From assembly GCA_038502055.1 (NCBI GenBank), contig JAXRKN010000043.1, positions 3,906,001 to 3,970,000 of the forward strand: a stretch of 64,000 nt of DNA, in the 5' to 3' direction. Below the pieces are notes generated by a model that worked only from the letters and a program-made list of their open reading frames with translations, was not told the origin of the DNA and ran no database searches. Both the position numbers and the translations under genes were made by a program. The DNA comes from Tanytarsus gracilentus (lineage: Eukaryota; Arthropoda; Insecta; Diptera; Chironomidae). This document shows, piece by piece, positions 1-11,302 of this stretch; position 1 is the stretch's first letter, and the number at the start of each line of letters is the position of its first letter.

Positions 1-3000
1 GACCAGCGGGCGGCATGAGGAAATGTACGGCATCACTTCTAGCCTTCTTACAATGACGATGATCGACATTATCATAAAATGATCTTTCACTCACACTTCG
101 TTGACTTTCCGTTTCACTGTAATATGACACCGCTGCCGCCGAATGTCCCGAAGAGTCACTCGACTTTCGATGATGAAGTTCATTGTAAGTTTGCATAAAA
201 AGATCGCTATCACTATCACATAAACTTATGGTACGAAGTTCAGCTGACATTTTTTTAAAGCGCCATCGAAAAATAAAAATTTTTTTGTTGGGAAATTGAA
301 CAAAAATTAAACGAGTATTTTTAAATCATAGAGAGAGAAAGTAAAAATAAGAGTTGAGAGTGGACAATAGAGTTAGATGCACTTACGGCATGAATATTCG
401 CGCTGCATCGGAACTCCCTTGGTCTTTACTTGAACTCCGATTATTGCTTCCATTGGCACTTCGGTACGTGGAATAGAAACAGCATGTGGTGGCAAGTAGA
501 TCGGCTGTAAGATACCGAAAGTGCACTCTTGCTGCACAAAATGACGACAACCTCCATGAGTAGTAAGACCGCACCATTCACACCGATATCCTAGAAATTA
601 TTTAATTAAAAATTAATGAATTTTTTTACTCATGATTATTCAATTACCAGTAAGACACTCCGATGACCAGCATGTCTTTTTGCAGTAAGCACATTTCGAG
701 GATTGAGGCAAATTTCCTTCACGCCAATGGTGACCATGCTTGACGCTACTTAAATCCTTCCCCGGAACGTACGTTGCATTTTCCTTGCAATCGGCAATGG
801 CAAAGTCTTGACACTCGATATGCGCGTAGTACTCGCATACTAAAATAAATTTTAAATTTATCAATAAAATATTCGAAGAAAAGTTCGACGTACTCATGCA
901 ATGAACAGCAGCAACCTCATCTAAGCGCTTGCGACAAACCGTGCAGAATTTCCTCTTATGATGCGTAGGCTCCGACCAGCAATGTGCAACGGGATTTTTA
1001 ATCAAGAACGGTGAAATCCCCGAGCATGGCGTGACGACATTGGTGACACATTTCTCGTGAACAATAAAGTTGCACACTGCAAGGAAAAAGAAGAAAATAT
1101 TTTACTACATGTATGATGGAATCTCGGTTAAGAGAAAAGAAGAAAAACTGTAGAGATATAGTGTGTAAAGTTATGCTCTCTGTAGATGTATGTAGTGAAT
1201 ATTCCAGTGTGAATTTCTCTCTCTCTCTCGACGACGATGTGTTGATCTATTTTTCCCTTGAAAATGTGGACGAATGACGTCAACAAAAACAGCATGCATT
1301 TCTCCGTGTCAGTGACATGCGCACGAATACCATTACTTTTTATACACGATACTTTTTACTATAAAAAACCTTCTGTTTTCCTCAACTTACTACTCGCCCT
1401 CTCTCTCTCACTCTCGCTTACTCGTTAACGAAATTGAAGGAGTCACATTGGTGGCATGGGTGAGAGGAGTGAATGTATGGCGAAAACATGATGGTGTAAA
1501 TTGTTTGGAAGGCAAAAATATCCTTAACCTTGTGGTCAACAATTAGAGACTCAATCTAATCGAGAGAAATAAAAATAATTTCGCTTAAACATGCACATCG
1601 ACCCAAAGACGCACGTTTTAAAGTTGAATTTGACTTTCAAAGAGTTGAACCTTAATATTTTCAAAAAAAATGTCTCATTCTGCAATACTATAAATTCCCA
1701 TTTCAATTAAGGATTCGAACCCAAATTTTTTCATTAATTAAATTTAAAGTAGATCTTCAGTTTAAACTTCCTTGAAATTGTTTTTCTCATGAATTTAAAA
1801 AAAAACTTCGTGACCTCCTTGAATGCCCTGAAGCATCTATCACACCCCGACCACCGACGAAAATGTTGAATGAATTTTCGGTTTATTTTAGCAACGATTT
1901 TTCATAAAAATAATCGAGGCCGGAGAGAGAGTGTGAATGTTCGAATGTCGTGGCCGCGACGCGATTTCCTCAAAATAATTTTTTTGCTGCTTTGGAGTAG
2001 CTCTATGATGAGAATGAACACGATGTGAAGGACCGAATGTGCGTCATAGTTTTAGTTGAAACAAATTAATGAAAAACATTTCTCTCTTATTTCCTCATGT
2101 GTGTATGTCGTAAAATGTGATGCAATAAGTTCACACTCCTCGCTCACATGCTGACCTGAGAATGGCTTTTTATGACCACCCCATGTTCACATTTTTAGAT
2201 TCGAATGGAGAAGTAACCATTATCGATCTTTTATTAGGATCTTCAAGTGTCTATAAATAGACCACTTGCAACTCTTCTCACTCTCATGTTTTAGAACTTC
2301 ATTGATCCGAGATATTTATAGTTTTGATTTTTCTTATACATTTTATTATTATAAACACACAACTCTCGAATTTCCTTCTCCAAAGCAACTCGTTGCTTCT
2401 CTCTCACAAGATTTCTTCATGTTCGTGAGTATGAAAATTGTGCCAATAATGATCACTGTGAGGATATGCTAATGTCACTAAATAAACTACATGTGTCAAA
2501 CTAGAGAATTGAAAGAAAAGGAGTGTGATGACATCAATGAATTATTGTGAGGGGAGATAAAAATAGTATTGTAGAAAATATGGATAAAAATATCCACAAA
2601 ATGTCATCGTGTCAGAGTTGTAACATGTTCTTAAGAGATGTTTTGAAAAAATACAGAATCGATATTAAGAAACTTAAAAAATTGAACTTATTTAAAGCGA
2701 GAAAAAGAAAATATCAAAAATTCCCCATATTTAAGGTTCGATTCCTAAAGTTTATTAATTTATGATACTTTGTAAAATCAATTTTTTAGTGAGCCTAATT
2801 TCAATTTTTATATCTAAGATTTTTTTTTCAAAATTCAATTCTAAATTTAAAATTCATCAAAACATTTTTATCCACCTCAAATCCCTTCAATATTTTTCCA
2901 TCTATCTCACTTTAATCAACAGTTAACTCATAAATGCCTCGTGAGTGCCATTATCTTAAGGAGGTCATTAGTGTGCTGATGATCTATCGATAAATCAGCA

Positions 3001-3770
3001 GCAGCTTAGAGCTAAAGAAATTTCCCTTTTAGACATTTCGTGACATTTCATTAATTTATTCGAGGTGGAGGTTTATTGAAGGAAACGGAATATAAATTTA
3101 TCGATATGTGCATGATAACATGTACAAAAATACACACTTATTTACAATATTTTTTTTTTTCGAGAAGCATATAAATAAGTAAGTCACGATATATGAAGAA
3201 GCGAGTGGAATTTCCTTTGGCAACAAAAATATAAAAAAATTCTCTTGGAAATTTTGAAATGGAAAATTTTCTTTATCAATTTTTTCTGTCGCTTATTTAC
3301 TTTTAGTATGTCGCCATTTGTCGACATTCAATTAATAGATTTTTCGCCTTAAATGCCTCCGTGTGGTGGCAATATATATTTGCATGTTATTTAATACTTA
3401 GATAGCAATTCGATATCGCCAAAAAAAATGAGAGAGAAGAAAATTTGAAAGAAAGAAAAAAAAAGTTGGGGTGGATTAAATTCAATGGAAAACTCTTCAT
3501 CAATGTGCAATGGAAATGGAAGCTGTGTTTGAGAGAGGGAGAGAGAGATTTTCAATTTTTTTTCCACTGTGTTTAATTTTTTTTTCAATTTCACTCCAGT
3601 AAAAAAATGGAGTCAAAATTTTTCCACTTCACTTTCTGAAATTCATCGCAATGCTCACCTTCGCAAATCCAACCCTGTCCAATTAGGCCCCATAGGAGAT
3701 CCGAGCAGTGATGGCAGTATGTCGGTTTATGAAATGTTTTCTTTCCAAAGGAATGTCCACCATACGCCAT
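1..3770 (-). CDS. DGKQ: Diacylglycerol kinase theta, N-terminal part (partial at left edge)
   Basis: Phosphorylates diacylglycerol to phosphatidic acid, so it terminates DAG signalling; only the regulatory N-terminus is in the window. Exons (minus, 5' to 3'): 3770-3659, 1076-894, 839-648, 590-387, 243-1 and on beyond the edge; about 311 residues are visible. The start is MAYGGHSF at 3770, with an in-frame stop 30 bases upstream. Three cysteine-rich C1 domains follow: residues about 5-55 (HKPTYCHHC, then CNFIVHEKC in exon 2), about 70-118 (FCTVCRKR...CEYYAHIEC) and about 137-185 (HHWREGNLPQ, YRCEWCGLTTHGGC). Three C1 domains with the third carrying HHWREGNLP is the layout of the theta isoform; alpha to zeta types have two. 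After the C1 block a Ser-rich stretch begins; the RA, PH-like and catalytic domains must lie left of position 1. Intron 1 is unusually long (2.6 kb). Confidence 0.9.
1077..3658 (-). other. Long first intron of the DGK-theta gene
   Basis: It separates the first C1 half-exon from the second; joining the flanks gives ICE-VCNFIVHEKC, so the intron is real. It holds CT/GA-rich runs (about 1218, 1400, 3530-3550) and two copies of the octamer TATCGATA (2985, 3099). Short open frames here (about 2266-2472, 2547-2765) have no codon bias or similarity that I recognise. Its size and position fit an enhancer-bearing first intron, but that is inference. Confidence 0.75.
2985..3106. promoter_or_regulatory. 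Pair of DRE-like TATCGATA octamers
   Basis: TATCGATA occurs at 2985-2992 and again at 3099-3106. This palindrome is the core of the DNA-replication-related element bound by DREF in Drosophila and is typical of housekeeping promoters. Here the pair lies 0.7 kb downstream of the DGK-theta start codon, inside intron 1, so it could mark an internal promoter or simply be chance in AT-rich DNA. Confidence 0.3.
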
Positions 3771-5885
3771 TTTGATATTCTTGTTCCTCGAAAGTTGTTA
3801 AGATGCTCCACACACAAAAAAAAGTTAAAGAGATTCGACTAAAAAAATGTTTTAAACTTGGTCAAATTGCGAGCACAAAAGTAATTTTTTTATTACTAGG
3901 GATCTGATGATGATGATGATGCGAGTGGCGGTCGTCGTCGATGTCGCGTTGAGAAATTTCCTACAAAAAATTTTCTTCTTTCTCTGGGAATTTTTGCTCT
4001 GAACGAAATTCTTCCTTTCTTCTTCTTTTTTTGTGTTGATTTTCCTCTAAAAATGAAGGCTGTGCTGTTATGCTGGATATGATGGAGCAATGATTTGATG
4101 CTGCTGTTGCCGTGATATTCTGCGCCTATTTTTCTGAACAAAAACTCTCACGCGACTCGAGTTATTTGTGGCACAAAATGACGGCATCATTCTCCTCCAT
4201 GTTTTCTTCAGTCATCCATCATTGCATCTTTTTTTTATTTTATTTTATTTAATTTCTTTTTTTTTCTCTTTCGGTACTTTTGGCTGGATGCTGCTAAGAG
4301 AGAGACAATGACGTGATGAGATGATGATGATGAGGAGGAGGTGAGTGATAGTGAGTAAGAAAGACTACAAAGTGACCAAATTTTCGATCCACTCTCCTTT
4401 CCCTTTTCCGACCTCTTTCGGAAAATTTACTTCACCACACGCACAAATTATTTTTTCTGTACAGTCAATTTGAATCCTCCTTACGAGACAATAGTTCTCC
4501 AGTTTCATGCATTAAAACACTTTTTTCACTTCATTTGTGGATTAAAAAGGGAGAGAAAGAAAATATTAAAAAAATTTCATCTTTTTTTCACTAGAATTTT
4601 CACAAAAATTGAATTTTCCTCTCAGCTTATTCGCTTTTTTCACTTCTATAGAAACTTTTTTTTTGTATCGTGAAGAAAAAAAATTAGCATTCGAGAAAAT
4701 TTTTTCACTCGATTTTCATTTCAATTTTTGTGTCACTTTTCTCAACAAATTCCACCGAATTTCAACAATTTCGCGTGTGAATTGGAATTAGTTGACGATT
4801 TTTGGCATTTTCGCGACTCAAAATGCTAAAGAAACGCAAAAATTTTAATTAAAATTTTCGACTACGTACGTTATGTATTAGGAAAGACTCTTCTTCTGCG
4901 ATTTTTCCTCTATAGAGTCAGTCTCGTATCAACACACCTTTTCCATATTTTCTCAAACTCTGAACATTCACACTTTCCAATATGAATATGTACACGATTG
5001 TGTACGCTCTGACTTTTCTTATCGCAATTTTCCAACGCTCACATTTTCATTCGCTTACTCTCCGCTCGCTGATGCTTCACCATGTTACTGTGTATGTGCG
5101 TTTTTTTTGTACTGGTGTCTGTCACTTACAAGGAAAATTTTGTGGAAAATCTCTCCTCGAGTATGCGTAAGAATTTACTTAAACCTTTTTCCAGTCGATT
5201 TTCGAGGCAGCTATTCGATCATAGATGGAAACAATTTTTTTAAAAGAAGCTCCTTAGCGATAACGGTGAATTTATTTAAGTATTTCAAAAATTAATAATT
5301 GTTTTTAATAATTAATTAAAATTTTTGATAGCGTAAAATGTCCAAAAAGTTTTTCTAAACTTTTTTTAGTGTAAAGTTAGGCTCGAATTTTTGGTTCGAA
5401 TCCTTAAATTGAATTGGATAGAATTGGATATTAATTATGTATATTTTAGTAGTTTTAATTATTTTCTAATCGAATTAATTAAGGAAATAAAATTAAAACT
5501 CACTGAAATCTTGGTCTGGATGGTTTTGAAAATTTAAATTTATTGAACAATTTTAAATTTAAATTTTTATGAAATCCTTTCACTTCACACTGCAATAAAT
5601 TCAAGAAAAGTTTTTAAATCGATTAATTTTAAATCTATAAAGTCATCTATAAATTTATTGACACACTAATTTTTAATACCGTAAAAAATCATTTATCATC
5701 GATTTAGATTAGATTAGAGTGTAAAAAACTAGGGCTGAAAATTAAAAAATAAAATTGTGTTTCATATCTGAAAATTGTACAAATTTCTAAATCAAACCTT
5801 AAAAGTCACTTTTTTAATTTTATGCATCAATTTTATTAAATAATTTACAAAAAAGCTTAAAAATATTTCATAAGACTTTTTTTTA
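3771..5885. other. Intergenic: DGK-theta upstream region and golgin-45 3' flank
   Basis: No convincing coding exon was found. The part next to 3770 should contain the DGK-theta 5' UTR and promoter; it has TGATGA repeats (about 3905-3925, 4320-4333) and runs of T. The frame at 3896-4141 is low-complexity and looks like chance. The right part (5300-5885) is very AT-rich and includes the 3' flank of golgin-45. Confidence 0.6.
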
Positions 5886-7122
5886 TTATTTTACATCACG
5901 AGCATCGACAAACTCAAAAGTTTCCGACTGTGATCGCTTTCTTTGATACTCTTGCGTGGCCTGATTGCAAATTGCTTTCGATGCATCATCGGTTGACGTT
6001 AAAAAATTATTCGAATTGTCCATCGCTGAGAGCGCTTGCTTTTGAGCAATTGTTAATGGATCTAAATTTGAATTAAGTCTTTCGGGCATGCCAATTTTAC
6101 CAGAATTTAAGACAAGCTGCTGACTAATGTTAAGACATTCGGCAGTTAAATCAACGACATTCGTTGACTTTAAATTTATCTCGTTAAAGTTTGAGAGAAA
6201 TTTTAAATTGCTGTAAAGTTCTACGGAAAGCCCCTGGACAGTCGCGATCGTCTCCAAGAGTCTCTTATTTGATGTAATTAATTGTGAATTTTTATCACTT
6301 AATAGAGCTTTCCACTTTGCGAGTTCTTCAACCATCAAAGAGGAGCTTAAAAATTTTGATCGCCAAACTTCCGCTGATCCAGCTAAAAATTCAATTTTTT
6401 CCGTATTTGAGCTTAAATGCTCGGCAATTTTCAATTTATCTTCGGCTAAAGTGCTTAATTTTGTAGTGTCCTCATCGCCGATCGCGGACAATAACAGTTG
6501 CTTTAATTCACCATTTACACTCATTTGAAATTTAAGTTGAGCCTCAAATAAATCTCTTTCCTTCCTCAGCTGAGCAATTTCATCGCCATCAATCGAGTCT
6601 TTTGATGAAACTGGATTTTCACATGAACTTTTAATGTGTCGCACTAGCTCATTGACATCTAAATTATTCTTATTAATTTTTGATGGCTTTCGAACCTTGT
6701 TGTTGGATGGATGAAAAGGAATCATGGGAGAAATGCAAGCCTAAAAAATTTGTAAATTTATTTACAGGCTTAATTTACAATTTCAAACTCACTTTATAAG
6801 GTTCCATAATGATTAATTTCGGTGATTTTGGCTTGTGAGCTGTTGATGTTAATTTCGGTGCGATCAGCTTCGGTATCAAGAAAAACTTTTTTCCAATTGG
6901 CTTAACCTCAGGCGGAAAATTAGTGATTGCCTTTTGCGACTGTAATGACGGACTATAGAATGACGATGATGACGAAGATTGAAATTTTTTACTCAAAAAT
7001 TGCTTTCCAAGTCTATCAACTTTTTCAGTGTCTTCCGTCGACGATGTTGACTTCATTGAGCGTCTCTGAGACTCGCTAACAATTTCGGGATTCTCATTGC
7101 CATCTCCTTGCGTTCTTATCAT
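5886..7122 (-). CDS. BLZF1: Golgin-45 (BLZF1) homologue
   Basis: Golgin-45 is a coiled-coil tether of the medial Golgi that works with GRASP55 and Rab2. Two exons, 7122-6793 and 6740-5886, join in frame (EPYK-ACISP) to give 394 residues, about the length of the human protein. The N-terminal third is Ser/Pro/Lys-rich and poorly conserved. The recognisable block is the coiled coil at residues about 150-270: QMSVNGELKQLLLSAIGDE, then AEVWRSKFLSSSLMVEEL, matching the family signature around VNAELKKLLVASVGDD and CDVWRSKFLAS. I took ATG at 7122 as the start because the open frame further upstream has no ATG. The C-terminus ends in -DARDVK, which is not a typical hydrophobic PDZ ligand, so I cannot see how GRASP binding would work. 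The identification rests on family memory of the central block; no other family fits it. Confidence 0.75.
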
Positions 7123-7639
7123 TATGTTATCGAGAGAAAAATTAAATTTATCACACACGAAAGTATTTCAATGATTAAAAATAGAAAACAATGATTGCTG
7201 GCTGATGATGATGATGATGATACAAGTGAAATTGCGGTAAATGGAAATTGAAGATTTTATTTTGGAACGGAATGAAATTGAAATTTATTAAAACTCATTA
7301 TTTTTGAGATTCGAACCTTTTAGTTTTGATTTAAATTTTCCCAATCAAAGCAAACATTTTAAAAAAAATTCATCAATGACTGCCACTTCATTTTGACATT
7401 ATTCCCCCTTCCTTATAAACGAAAAAAAATCAGGTCCGCATGATGATCGTATGCATGTAATTTCTCCTCACTCCAACCCGTTCCAATAAAGAAACTCACA
7501 CACCCTATAAATTTATTCATTCGCGTTTCAGCTTTCAGCTTTTATTGTTGTTAGCTCGCATTTTATTTTTTGTTTTTACTTCTGATCTCTTTAAAGTTTA
7601 AATTAAAAAGTTTATTGTAAAAAAAGTTGAGTTAAGAAA
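7123..7639. promoter_or_regulatory. Shared divergent promoter region, golgin-45 / four-pass protein
   Basis: 517 bp lie between the two divergent start codons, so both promoters and 5' UTRs must be here. There is a (GAT)n run near 7204-7221 and AT-rich spacer, and no clear TATA box or DRE. A bidirectional promoter is inferred from geometry only. Confidence 0.4.
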
Positions 7640-8809
7640 ATGTATTGGTCATCGTATATGGCAGAAAGGCTTCTGGCCTGGTTCTATAGTATAGGCGCGA
7701 TTTGTGCATGCCTCGCCACCATCTGTATGTCCGTTCTTTGGCTTCACTGGCGAGTCGTGCTCAATACTTGCGCTGGAAACTTCCAGAGTTACGCATCTTA
7801 CTACGATCAACGCGATTGTGGATGTTTTCTCTATGCCAGTGACACTTTAAGCTATTTCGTGGGATCTCATTATGGCTGGTGCTACTACGGAGCCTTCGGA
7901 ATTATTCTGCCACTGATTGTTTTTTTCATACTCGGCTGCTATCATGTTTTCCGTGTATGCTGTGGCGAGAGTCAAAAACCTAGAAGCGTAAAGACAGAAA
8001 TGACTCAGAGGTGAGTGATTTTCTATGTACAATTGAATTTTTCATGCAATGATAAAGAAACCCTGAAAAGAAAAAAATTCATTATAATCGCGATTGTTTG
8101 TAAGGAAAATCAATTGATTCGTTTTTGAATAAGATCAATCGATTAACGTGTGTATGTTTGAGGAGTGTGTTATGCTTTTAATGATCAGAAGCGCTTCAAT
8201 GAGTTTGACTTTATCAAGTAGCGTGAATTTATGTGGAAAATTTTAAAATGTATGAAAAATTTAGGTTTCAATTATTAAAATTATGTTTGGTTGCGAATTA
8301 ATTTTTTTATAATTTTTTTAAGATCCAACGAGGCCATGCAGCTGACAATCAACCAAGAAATGCAAATTGTTGACACCATATCGCCTTATTATTGGATGCC
8401 AGCGACAATCATAGCCATCATTATGTTCATATACTCGCTAGTTCATGCCATCATTATCACTGACGGATTCCATCAAACTTGCAAGCAATATCGAAATCGT
8501 GTTGTGAAGTACACACATGCATCGGGTCAAATGGTAAGTAAAAACTTTTTTAATCTCAAGGTCAATTAATTTTTTTTTTAAATATAGGTCGGTGTATTGC
8601 AGTCGAGACTCTCGTGTGGAGCCGTTTTCGACTTTATGGATTATTTACATGAAGATTTGTCATTTGAGCGGCGTCGCGATTATCGCATCAATACTGCCAT
8701 TCCGTATTACATTACTCAAATTAGTGTGTGGATCGCATGCCTCTGTTGGATTGGAATTATTTTTGTTAATGTTAGACGCTACATGGATAGTCGACGGGTT
8801 CGAATTTAA
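7640..8809 (+). CDS. Four-pass transmembrane protein, TMEM179-like topology
   Basis: Three exons, 7640-8010, 8323-8533 and 8588-8809, join in frame to give 267 residues. There are four hydrophobic segments: about 12-36, 82-104, 143-165 and 234-256. The first extracellular loop carries cysteines (NTCAGNFQSY, RDCGCFLYAS, GWCYYG) and an aromatic-rich stretch. The second large loop (about 166-233) has CKQYRNRVVKYTHASGQMVG and further cysteines (SRLSCGAVFDF). Cytoplasmic ends are short and basic (RRYMDSRRVRI at the C-terminus). Topology and the early CxxxC-like loop recall the TMEM179 family, but I could not match a diagnostic motif, so the name is tentative. A claudin- or tetraspanin-type protein is less likely because the claudin W-GLW-C-C and the tetraspanin CCG motifs are absent. 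Confidence 0.75.
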
Positions 8810-11302
8810 GTTCTCAATTTTCACCATCACCAACATTCCAATTATTTGTTTTATAAGCAAAACAATTAATTAATTTTAGCTGACATTCAATATCAGGTTC
8901 ATATATCGTCCAGAATTTTATCACGAATTATCAAATTCATGGGAAAATTCGAAGAAAGAAATGTTTTGTAGAACTTCAAAGTGTCTTAAATAGTTTTAAG
9001 ATTTTAAAGCGAATAGAAATAAGAAATTTTATCTATATACAAATAGATTTTAAGTACAAAGTAACAAAAGCTTTCCATAAGAGTGACATTCCATTTTATC
9101 TAAAGTAATTAGAACCTCTAACCGACAGCTCAGTTTTTACGACTTAACCTTGAACCATTAATCTGTAAATTGAAAAATTCATGTAATATTACACATAAAA
9201 ACTCTCTTATACATAATCGTACTGAATACATTGAGCACTGCGCACATTCTAAATTAATTACCATCAATTTATATTTTATTAAATGAAATAAAGAAATTTT
9301 ATTAAGAGGAAATTCATTTTTTTTAACTTTAGAAATTCGCATGGTTTCCAAGAATTTGAATGAGTGGATTTTTGCAAACCTTTTAATTAAAAAATATTTC
9401 TCTCTGTTTTTTGATTGATTTATTTTTCTTTTAAAGAGTTTTTATTAATCTTATTTAACTTATTTTCTCATCAATTTTAAACATTTCTTTATCTATCTTG
9501 AACGAGAAAAACGGGGGAATTACAAAGGATGTGTTTGTGTGTGTTTATTTGTTAATTAAATTAATATTTTTCATCATCGAGTATATTCTTCAATCATGGA
9601 ATTTAATCCTGCATTTGTTAAATGTCTGCTTAACATCTAAAAATGGGGTATTAGTTTAATATTTTTTTGTTCAATTGAAGGTTTTCACATTTAAGGAAAT
9701 TTTACAAAAAATTCTGACAATTTTTTTTTAATTTAAATGGAGGAGAAAAGTGAATATGGGAAAAAATTACAATAAGAGACTTTAAATTTTCACAAATCTT
9801 GGCGCATTCAGGATTATTATAAACATTTTCTTTCGCATTTTTTTTTAAATTTGTTAACAATTTACACTTAATTTTTTTTTCACAGAAGAACGATTCACAC
9901 GATTTTTTTTAGATAACAATTAATAAACTTTAATTTTTAATTCCACATTCCATTAAGAGAGATTTAGTCACTTTGAATGACTCTGAAAATTTTTATAAAT
10001 ACATTTTCTCATTAATGTGAGTAAAATTTGATTGTTCTCACATTGTTTTTTCTTTTGCTTCAATTTTTAAAGGTAGATCATTCATCATAAATATGGTAGA
10101 AAAATAAATTTTTATCCTGCATAACATTTTCACATTTTTATCCTTTTTTTTATATGCAGAAAAGTTTTACATAATAAAAATTTCAATAAGGAAGAATTTG
10201 TGTGTATAGCAAAACACAATTAAAATTGCACGAACAGTGCTTTTAAAAGTTTCATTAAGTTTTGGCAAGGAAGAGAAGAATTTAGAAGAAAAAGAATTTT
10301 CTCACTCAATGAGTTTCTGCAGTCGATATCAAGTATATATATATATATGTAGAAAATTAGTAATCTCAACAACAATATTTTTTTAAAGGAAAAACAAATA
10401 AAATAAGAGATTCAAAAAAAGAAGACTTGAAATATTATTTAGATATGTTGAATACTAGATTTTCTTCTTCTTAATAATGCTTTTCGGCTCCTGTTTGTAT
10501 TTTTTTATATATTTTTTTTGTCAAGTCTTTAAAGATATATATCTTTTTCGATAAGAAAACTAAATTGGATTTGGCAACAAGCGTCACTTTTTCAATAACG
10601 TCCTGGGAGTGAAAATTTTCCTCAACAACTTCACTTATCGAGTTCATAAATGTTTTATATGCACTTATTGCACGCTTTAAACAACATAGTATAGTGTTTA
10701 CGTCAATAGTTCATCATGAAAATATGAAAATTTCTCTCATCAAAAAAATGGATTTCACATTGAATTTGTACAATCTTTCTTTTGTAGACTTTTTTAACGC
10801 GAAATTATTTATTATTATGAAAGGAATTATTCGTAGACTATGTCACAAAAATTTGGCGACATAATTTACAATCAATGCCATAGAAGGTAAATTTGTGTAT
10901 CTGCTTTTATGAGAATAAGAGATAAATTCCATTACAAAAGGCCTTACATTCAACACTTAGTTATGTCTCAATTCAATTTCATCGTCAATATATAATTTTT
11001 TAAGGATAATTTTTTCTAATTTCATCCATCATAAAGATTTTTTTTTTCATTTATATTTATGTTGGTCAATATTTAAAAGGAGGAAAGTATAAAGAAAAAA
11101 AATACTGGAAAATAACTAAAAATACTTTTATGGAAATGTTCATTTTTTTCTTCACAAATAATTCAAAATCATTTTCTGGAATAATTCTTTAAGAAAGAAG
11201 GGGGAAAAAATTTCATGTTATCACAAAATTAAAGGAATTAAAATGAAAAGAATTCGTCTTTAAATAAATATCAAAAATACGTGCGCTGAAATCTTATAAT
11301 CA
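8810..11302. other. Convergent intergenic region and 3' UTRs
   Basis: 2.5 kb lie between the stops of the four-pass protein (+) and the class IX myosin (-). The region is very AT-rich with poly-A/T runs, a short (TA)n at about 10331-10348 and several AATAAA-like hexamers (for example near 9288). No exon or RNA gene was recognised. It probably contains both 3' UTRs. Confidence 0.6.

Noticed and set aside
2266..2765. Two small open frames inside DGK-theta intron 1
   Set aside because: Low-complexity, Lys/Phe/Ile-rich AT-derived frames with no start context or homology.
3896..4141. 81-codon frame upstream of DGK-theta
   Set aside because: Arg/Ser/Asp runs come from TGATGA and CTT repeats; no splice or homology support.
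5385..5415. Possible tRNA because of an exact B-box core
   Set aside because: No acceptor, D-arm or anticodon stem pairs around it.
7123..7158. Golgin-45 start further upstream at 7158
   Set aside because: That codon is GTG, not ATG; the first ATG is at 7122.
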